Shown: positions 34,601 through 43,600 of the stretch, piece after piece
Layout of the letters: each line of letters begins with the position of its first letter
Position numbering within the stretch: position 1 is the first letter of the stretch
From: Branchinecta lynchi
Taxonomy: Eukaryota; Arthropoda; Branchiopoda; Anostraca; Branchinectidae
Length of the DNA stretch: 64,000 bases
Direction of reading: 5' to 3'
Assembly (NCBI GenBank): GCA_023053575.1
Contig: JAKZAP010000009.1
Location: 20,999,869 to 21,063,868, forward strand
The notes under the pieces: model-generated
The model's input: only the letters and a program-made list of their open reading frames with translations
Told to the model about the DNA's origin: nothing
The model's database searches: none
Made by a program: the position numbers and the translations under genes

Positions 34601-37600
34601 AATTTTCGGGTAATAAAATTACTTACTTAATTGATTTTCTCGGACAACCTCACCGGAAAAATTGCAGCCGCGTCTTGAAAAGCCAGTGTTAACGGCATCG
34701 AGGTAACCAGAATATTGGCACCAGGCTGCTTAACACCGGCCGATGGAAACCGCATCGTTCTCCAATACCACGGTCCAAGCTATTTTAAACATGGCCGAAC
34801 TCAGTAGATCAAAACATTGCGTTTCCTCGTCGGATTTGTGCATGACTGAAAAACTGAGTTGTGTTCCAGGTTAATTTCGCTTTCAGCATGTCTCGTTTTA
34901 TGTTGTCTTCTTTTCTTTTGTCCCAGTAACCCGAATTTTTTTTGACCAGTATTGACAAGGGAAAAGCTTAATGCCAAATTTAATTAAATGAATGATTAAT
35001 AACCACATTCTTGGTTAGGTCGATGCGGAAGATATCACTGACGCTGCTTCTTCCGCGGAAGACGTTACCGTGGCGCCACCTAGCGGAAAGAATGCAACAG
35101 TCAAAGCCGTCAGCGGCACCTCCGTGGAGTTGCAAGTAGATGGCGAGGAGACGGACTTATCGGTGGAACCAGGAAAAGTGGAGCTCTATGGCATTCGAAT
35201 GCATGATGTTAACCTGGCTGGGATCTTCAAGATAGGTAATACATTATTTAGTCAGACAGACACATTATTTGGATCGAGAAGCAGTAACAGTAGTATTTAA
35301 TGTCATAAACGTATTTGATAGTGCAACACGGATACTTCAGCTGAGTTTTATTAGAGCTATATTTCGGTCCTTCTTGGCAAGGGTCCTCTTCAGGGTCAAA
35401 GCCGCTCTAGTTGGAAAACGAACTTCTGTGAAACACAAACTAAAGATTCTAGCTTAGCGTTAAATCTTTGAAATGTTGAATTTCTTTGTGAGGGTTGCGT
35501 AAGAGGACCCTTGGCAAGAAAGGCCGAAATATAGCTCTAATAAAATTCAGCTCACGTAGACATTTTGCAGTATCAGATATGATTCGCAATCAGAATAGAA
35601 TAGAACAGTAATTTGTTTGCTCGCACTTTCACGGTTACAAAACCAAATTAGTGAGTACTATCATGTAAGAATGTATCAGTATAACATATACATTTAAAGC
35701 ACGTCCATATTGTCAAAGGCTATTTAAAATTTCAACAGTCTTTGGTATAAAACCATTTTGGTAACGTCTGTGTTTGGCCGCTACTGGTTGGAATATTGGG
35801 ACCTTCGTAGAGACTGCTCGCTCTTGTCTTTCACGTACATTTGCTGTATGGGGGAGGTAGCAACTCATTGTAGATGGGATGCGAAATAAGTTGTTTACCG
35901 ATCTCGAGGCATAGGTTCAGTCTCCGTTTCTCCAGTGTATCAATTGTGTACATGAAGGAATTGCGATGAAGGAACTTCCTTCATCGCAATTCTCCGCCGA
36001 CATGGTCACTAAACGGCCATGTCGGCGGGATTTGTTCGACTTTTTTTTACAAAATTCATCGTCAGTTGATATCTCCTATTCGCGGAGGTCTGCAACTGAG
36101 ACCTGACCAGGCTGTCCTTAAAGCACATCTCATACTATAAACGATCTTTCCACTATGAAACGGGTCAGAAAAAACATTCCGCGAAAATACCATTAGCCTA
36201 CTTTCCATCCGAATTAGTTTTTTTTTTGTTAGTGCTTGTCGATTCTATCCAACCTTCCTGCTCTCCGACGCGGTTGCTGGGCGCAAAACGTTTGAAAACT
36301 GAACGCGCCGTGGTTAAAAAGTAGGAAAAGTAAGCTAATGAAAGAAGTCAAAAACAAAAGATTCTCATATCTTTGTGTGTGAAAGAGTTGTTAGCGAACG
36401 TTGAAGATTCTAGCAAACGTTGCGTTTCGTAACGGAAAAACTCGGCGCGGATGGAAAAGCCCTAAAAATTTGTTGGCAAAAAACGGAACAATGGAGAAAG
36501 TTAGGGATTGTTAGAAGCTTATAATCCCAGAAGGGAAGTAGGAATATCATAAAAGGCAAAAAAAACAACAAGAGGGGTCCTTTAAAGAAGCTCAGTCTGG
36601 GCACAGGGCCTCTTTTTGATCGACTTCCGACCCTTCCTCGCAAGGGTCCTCTCGATAACATAAGTAAAAATGTGGAGAAAAATACTAGGATTTTACCTGA
36701 AAAACACCCTTGCCAAGAAGGGCCGAATTATCGAAGAATACTTTTGATCGTATTCGACACTGAAAAACAGATACGTCAGCCACATTAGATTTTAGCTATA
36801 TTTTTGCTTTATTTGACAGGTTTTCGAGCGAAAACAGTGTTAGTGCTTTAATTTTTCCGGATTTCGCTGCACCAGGTTTTGTTTTTGCTTTATTTGACAG
36901 ATTATTTCCTGGAAAACGACAAGTTTAGCAGTCCACTGTTGTGAAAGTTCGTTTTGTAAGCAAGTATAAGCAAGAACAAATACGCCAATAGAAGCCCCAT
37001 GCACCGACCACCCCTGACGAAACAGAGTAGAGCTAGAGTTACTGTCCAGCTCTGCTAGAACAGATATGTCAGCCATATTTCATTGGAGCTATATCTCGGA
37101 CCTTCTTGGTGAGGGAAACTTAGGCTCAAGCTGGAAAATTTAACTTGTGTGAGAAAAACACTGAAGATTCTTGCTAAACTATCTGATTTTGTGGATTTCT
37201 TCGTGAAAATTGCTTGGAGTTGAAGCCGGTGCTGCGATTTCACTTTGGACACGGCTGCTGTTATTGCTACTCGATTGGGTCGTTGAGAGCGTCGAGACTT
37301 TCCTGCATTTTGTTTTTAGTATCACCTGTCGCTTCTTTCCAGCTACGATGGATACCTGGTGGCTTGTCTGGGCGATTTGAAGTTCCATTCTTCGTTGATA
37401 AATGTTCGTTCCGCACAAGCTGACTGCGAATCATATTTGAGACTGCAAAACGGATCGCAGTCAGCTTAGTCTGAAATAATGCCGTTTGACCTCTTCTTAC
37501 AACCATCGAAAGTTTGGCCCAAGCGAACTGACAATTATTTCTGGTGATGCTTACCAAATTGCTCCACTGAAATTATCACTCGGCCATTTTTGGCAAGCGG

Positions 37601-40600
37601 CCTCTTAGTTTATGCAAATTTAGCGATGCCGGAAACAGTTTCCGTGCCAATGTGTGCACAGTTCGGTTCATTCAATTTAGTTTTATTCATCGCCAATTAC
37701 GGACTGCGCGAATTATAGAAGGTGGTAAAGTCAAATATACATTAAAAACTAACCAAAATTATTTACAAAGTGGTCGAAGTACATATAAAATAACGAGAAC
37801 AAACACTAGAAAAAATAGCGAATTGGGTAATAAACCACGGAGGGGGGGGGGGGGGGGTAAAATAATAACTTACTAATTTCTATTACGAAGGGAAACAAAG
37901 GAGGGGACAAAGCTATTCTTGTATCTTTTAATGAGATGATTGGTTTAAGGTAAAAGTACAATTTTAAATACTACTTAAATACTGATTTACTACAATTTTC
38001 GTAAATGATAAACGTTCCAGGGCAGAAAAGTGTCGGGTATGCAAGTGGCAAAGAAAAGGGATTGTAATTAACTAATTGTACGCTTTATTAATTACTAATT
38101 GATTTATGACAGGAAGAGGACCCATTTAAATAAAGAAGCTCAGTAGAAAGATTACATAGTCGAATAAATATGTTTTTATTGCCTTTTTACTATTCCTTAG
38201 TTATTCTTAGAACCTACGAAATTGTAAAAACGCTAGCTTGCGGTAATAAGAAGTATCGACCAACAAGCTCGAACACATTGTAGAATTGTGGAACCCGTGA
38301 CCTAGTCTTGTCATGACCCGAAATGTTACTGGTTTCTCGCTATTGTTCTTGTGTGTTTAACACGCCTGACTTGTAAAGTGTGGGAATTGCCCGAACATGA
38401 TTTCTTATACTTTTGCATCATCATGATTTGCACATGACATAATACACATGTCACTGCTTAATCAGCGTGTCGCGGAGGTAAACTTCTGATTCAGCTGTTA
38501 ATTTTTGCGCGGCCAAATTAATTAAATTCTTTTTGTGAGATATGGACAAAGAGCTTTTCTATTTTATGGAGGTTAGAGTGGGCTCATAAGGTCCCCTGGT
38601 CTTGTTCAGTTTGTACTTGCTGATTTTCTTTGTTCTTCTTTCATCTAGTCTGCTTCTTTTTTTCTTTTTTTTTACTATTTCCCCCCCTAATATTTGGAAA
38701 TCAATTATCTCTTTAGATTTTGTAAAAAAATTCTTTCACTATATTTTCTTTAAACAACTAAATGTAAAGTATTAAAAAAAATGTAAACGCTTGAAATAAA
38801 AATAAAAGATCCTCAATTAGGCACACCTTCACACACCAAGTCATCAACCCCAGCTATTTACTGGCACAAACACAAGGACAAAAGACAACACAATCAAATT
38901 TATTTTCATTATATATATAAATTTCCATCTTCCGTTTCTGCTACTCAGATACAAATTCAAACTTAACTACATTACTGGACATTGTGAAAAAGGATAAAAA
39001 CAAAACGTCCACGACTCCAAGGGGCTGCTCCCATCGCAGTCAGCTTGGGCTGAAGGAATATTTATGCTCCCATCTTTAACACATTCAACTATTAAACACC
39101 ATTAATAAATAAAAAATCATTTCGTATTTGAGCTCAAATAAAATGTAGCTGACTTATCCGTTTTGCACCGTCAAATACTATGTAATAACTATAATCAACT
39201 CAAAACATTCACTGAGCCTTGCGTTATTGGGCATTTTTATAATCCTTTAAAAAAAACAGAAAACTTTCCAGTAAAAAGATAACGGAATAAAATTAGTAAA
39301 TACCAAAAAATATCAAAACAGATTTATTTACAGTTGTTGCTCTATTTACATAGCTCCTGTGTCAGCTCTTGTGTCAACAGCCCCCACGCTTTTCAAGAAC
39401 ATAGTTTTCTTCTTTTTCGTGTGTCCTTGCTTTCTATGCGTATTAGCTATAATTTGCTACGACGTGCGGCCGATCGGCCTTGTTTTTCTTCTTTATTATC
39501 ACCTTCTAGTTTTAGGAGCTTTTCGAGGGCAACTACGGTCTGCTTTTGTAAATTGTATCCTCAGGCGGGATTTGAACCCGTGACCTTTGCCTTTCAAGAC
39601 CCCTGCTCTGCCACAGATGGTAATTTACAAATTACCCTCAACAATAATATCTACTAATCTACAATATGATATTTATTTGTCTTCAAAGCCCAAAGGCCAT
39701 AACACACACATAAATAACAACATGTAAATACAAAAATAAACTGTCACACTACTACACTAAACTCCACTCAATCACTTTTCCCTGTGCAGACTAACCACGT
39801 TGAGGAACCTCGCCAGGTTTCTTATACTAAGAAAATTCCTACTCCGCATAATGTTTAACAACCACTTCCTCCCATGAATCTCTGCCCTAAAATATCCTCC
39901 CTCAGATCCTCAGTTTCATCGCATCCACACATAAAATGAATTAGATCCTCAGAGATTTCTCCCTAACACTTCCCAAATACTTTCGTCTGTCACCAAGTGG
40001 CAAGCTATCTGCCCTCATATTTAAAATTAGTTTCATTTCCTCTTTTTTTAGACCCGCTTTAAAATAAATTTCTTCAACCCAAGTCTCTTTAGCCTCTGCA
40101 TACAAACTCAAAGATCCACTATCTCTTATCCTAGCTAACCAAACCTGGATAGTCAGATAGAAATTCCTTCAGCCCAAGCTGACTGCGCATCATATCTGAC
40201 GGTGCAAAACGGATAAGTCAGCTGCATTTTATTAGAGCTGTATTTCGGCCGTTCTTGGCAAGGGTCCTCTTCAGGTTCAGACCGGAAAATGGAAATACAA
40301 ACTAAAGATGCTTCCTTAAATTGAACTTCTTCTCTGAAAATTTGTTGGTGCTGTGATTTCATTCTCGACACGTACGGAACGGAAGTACGGAACTTCAAAT
40401 CGCCCATACATGCCAGTATCCATCTCAGCTGGAAAAAAGAAGAAAAGACAGGTGACTCCAAAACCAAAATGCAGAAGAATCTACCCTTTCGACGATCAAC
40501 AGCAAAAATAGCAGTCGTGTCCAGATTAAAGTCACAGCACCATCTTTGAGTCCAAACAAATTTTAAGCTATTTGGAAGATAACTTGATTGATTGGTTGAA

Positions 40601-43600
40601 TGGTTTGGTTTCAAACATTTCTGGTCTTAACCTACGTGGTTAAAATTTAATGCGCAGAGCATGCACCGGACGTCTAAGACTACGACTTTCGTAGTTCTGT
40701 ACTAATGTGTCATCGCGTTAATTCCCTTATTCTTTTTTTTCGTTTCTCTGAAGTAATAAGGAACAAATACAAAGCGTCAGAAAGCGCCGACTAAGCACCA
40801 TGTTTTTTTGCCTCCTGAAAAACTAATGAAAGAATTAATTGGCTGACAATTAAATTTTTCGGGTCAAGTGGCAGGTGCTGGCAATGGTCGTTTGGGGAAA
40901 CAGTATTTCGTTAGAGCACATATGATGGTAATGACGACATCACGAATCCGGCGTAAAGGTTCGCTGTGAATGAAGGGGCAGTTGCTGTTCATCAAGTCTA
41001 AATTGGGGAAACTCTACGTTAAACCAGACATATTTAAGCTTAACTATAATTGGGGAAACTTATTTGTGAGCTTATGTAAGTTGATTGATATGAGGGAAAA
41101 CTGGGGGGGGGGGGCATCATCACTTGACATGAATGATTATTGCGAATACAGGTGCACACTTTCTTCATGTGAATTCCTAAAACTAGACAACATTATTCGC
41201 TAGTAACATAAAACTTACTTCAGTCATTTACACAGTAGTTAGATCTCGAATTTGTCGGTTTTAGTGGAGTGTTCGTTTACCGATTTAGCCGGTGTTTGGT
41301 CAAGTTAAGAGATGGAATATTGCAACATTTGTTTGCCGTTTACCGCAACGCAAATTCATGGAAATCTTAGATATAAAAATATCTATCTAAAATACGTTGT
41401 GCATCAGTTTTAGCATTTAGAGCTAAAAAAGATGCTTAGATATAAAAATATTATCTAAAATACGTTGTGCATCAGTTTTAGCATTTAGAGTTAAAAAAGA
41501 TGAGAAGCCCTGGACTCTCAGATTTTTGTAACAGACAAAAGAAGGATGCGCGGTTTCAACAGACACAACACTTCGGATATTGTCCGAAAAATCGCCAAAA
41601 AAAAGCGTCTGCTGAATTTCCAGACATCGTGACGACAGACAAAAAGGCAGTAGATTATTTTTTGGCTCTGTTTTGCAATGCCTGTTAGGCATAACATTAC
41701 ATGTGTGACGTTTTCCAACACAACAGATAACATCCCTAGTGTTGTCTGTTACGCATCTTCGCGCTACGCGTCAGCTCCTGAAAGAATTCTTTGCTAGTAA
41801 ATCTAGGAAAGCGTACGGTTTACTAGTTGCATTAAAGTTCAAATTTAACCGCCGTATCCTAGCTAGCGTGTATAATGCATTTGTTGTACCTCATTTGCTT
41901 GCCCTTGAACCATTTCGGTCTCTTTTTACTGCTTCGGATATTAAGGACATACGGAAGTGTTTCTACAAGTATGCGAAATATTTGCTACGGTTGCCTCTCT
42001 GGACTAAGAACAGCTCCCTATCCTTGCGATACGGAGTTGCTAGTCCAGTATCTGCGGTGCAGAAAAGAAATGAGAGACATCGGAAGCAGCTTACTGGTGT
42101 AAGCACCTTCAAAATTGTCCTTCATTGGCCGTGTGTCTGCCCATGTATGAGATTGCCATTATTTGTTATATTTATATTCGTCAGAAGCTATTCATTTCTT
42201 TTTCTTTTCTTTTTTTATTACTCCATCAGCGTTGTATTCTTACATTTATGATGGGCAATAAATATATACATACATTCTCTGTTGGAAACCGCGCATTCTA
42301 AGTAAGTGAGTAAGTAATTTATGTATAACCCGCCATTTCGAAAGAGCGGAGTAAATATAAGAAAATAAATAAGACACAGAAAAAGACACTAATTTTCAAT
42401 CGTCGGCCAGGAAGCAGTGGAGAAGGTCGTGCGCAGGTTGGGCTCGGCTGTCAATGATTTTTGGTAGTGACGAAGAAACATCCAAAAGGGTAACACTTGC
42501 ATCTTGAATTTTGAACTTCTCCGTCAATGTATGGTTATGGCATAATTTCGATAAGTGGAGCAGGTGCTTTGCATATATAAAACAAGACCTAAGGTTTCGA
42601 TGGGATCCCAGAAATGTAATATTTGATCAAGACAACTGGGTCTTGTCTTCGCCAGGCTAATCGTTAAAGAAACCAAGTTCAGATATACCTCTATAAGCCA
42701 TATCTATTTTGACGATACTGACCGAAACTTCCTGCTTTACTTCGGACAAATTTCCGGTTTCGGCCGAATTCCGAGGGAACTACTTGTCCAGCAAAAAAAG
42801 AAAATTCAGAATCGAATTCAGCGTACGGTATCTCTGTATCTCTATAAAGAACATATAATCAATTTCAAATAAAACTTTAGCTTCTAATAAGAATGGTTAC
42901 AACCGGATTCCGGACGAATTGTATGTCCCGTTAAAAAATGATTGTCATATACAATCTCAGCGCCTCGTCTTACCTCTAAATTTGTCATCTAATCGACTTC
43001 GAACAAAACTTCTTACTTTTAACAGATTTTCCGGTTTTGGCCGGATTCCGGGCGAACTAGTTTTCCGGGTAGAAAACGATTTTCACAGAAGTGCTCAGCA
43101 TGTCTGCTTACCACTAAATCGCACATTTAATCAACTTAAAATCAAACTTTTACTTTTAACCAACTTTCCGTCTTTTGCCGGATTGTGAACGAACTACTTG
43201 TCGGACGAGAAAATGTTATGCATATTCGTGTTCAGCATGTGTTCTTACCCCATAATCGACTATCACATTAGCTGTTTAAAAATATTTTGTTTGCCCCTTA
43301 ATGTGAACCCCCACCCCTAAATGTAGGGCTACAGAGCCCATCTACGAACTTGACGCAAAGAGTCCTCACACCAAGTTTCATCAAAAATCTCATTCCCTTC
43401 GAGAGTTATCGTGCTAACAGACGGACAACTTTTGCGATGTCATAGGTATCCCTCCACTTACATTTTTGGATCCCATTAATATGGTCTCATCTTTTTAATC
43501 TCTCTTAAAATTCTCTGTTGTATGTTATGAAACTTCTAATAGTGTGGAAATCATGAGATTGAAAATAAAATTAGGTGTCATGTGAAATCATGAGAAGTGG

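Noticed and set aside
36410..36661. 83-residue minus ORF with a hydrophobic stretch
   Set aside because: Low-complexity Phe/Leu-rich reading of AT-rich sequence beside decayed PLE repeats. No start context or relatives in the window.
39560..39618. Functional tRNA gene
   Set aside because: A and B boxes are present, but no seven-base acceptor stem or clear anticodon arm can be drawn. More likely a SINE-type remnant.
42585..43480. Regularly spaced repeats resembling a CRISPR array
   Set aside because: Monomers are 125-140 bp with no unique spacers, and the context is a eukaryotic genome. These are satellite monomers.
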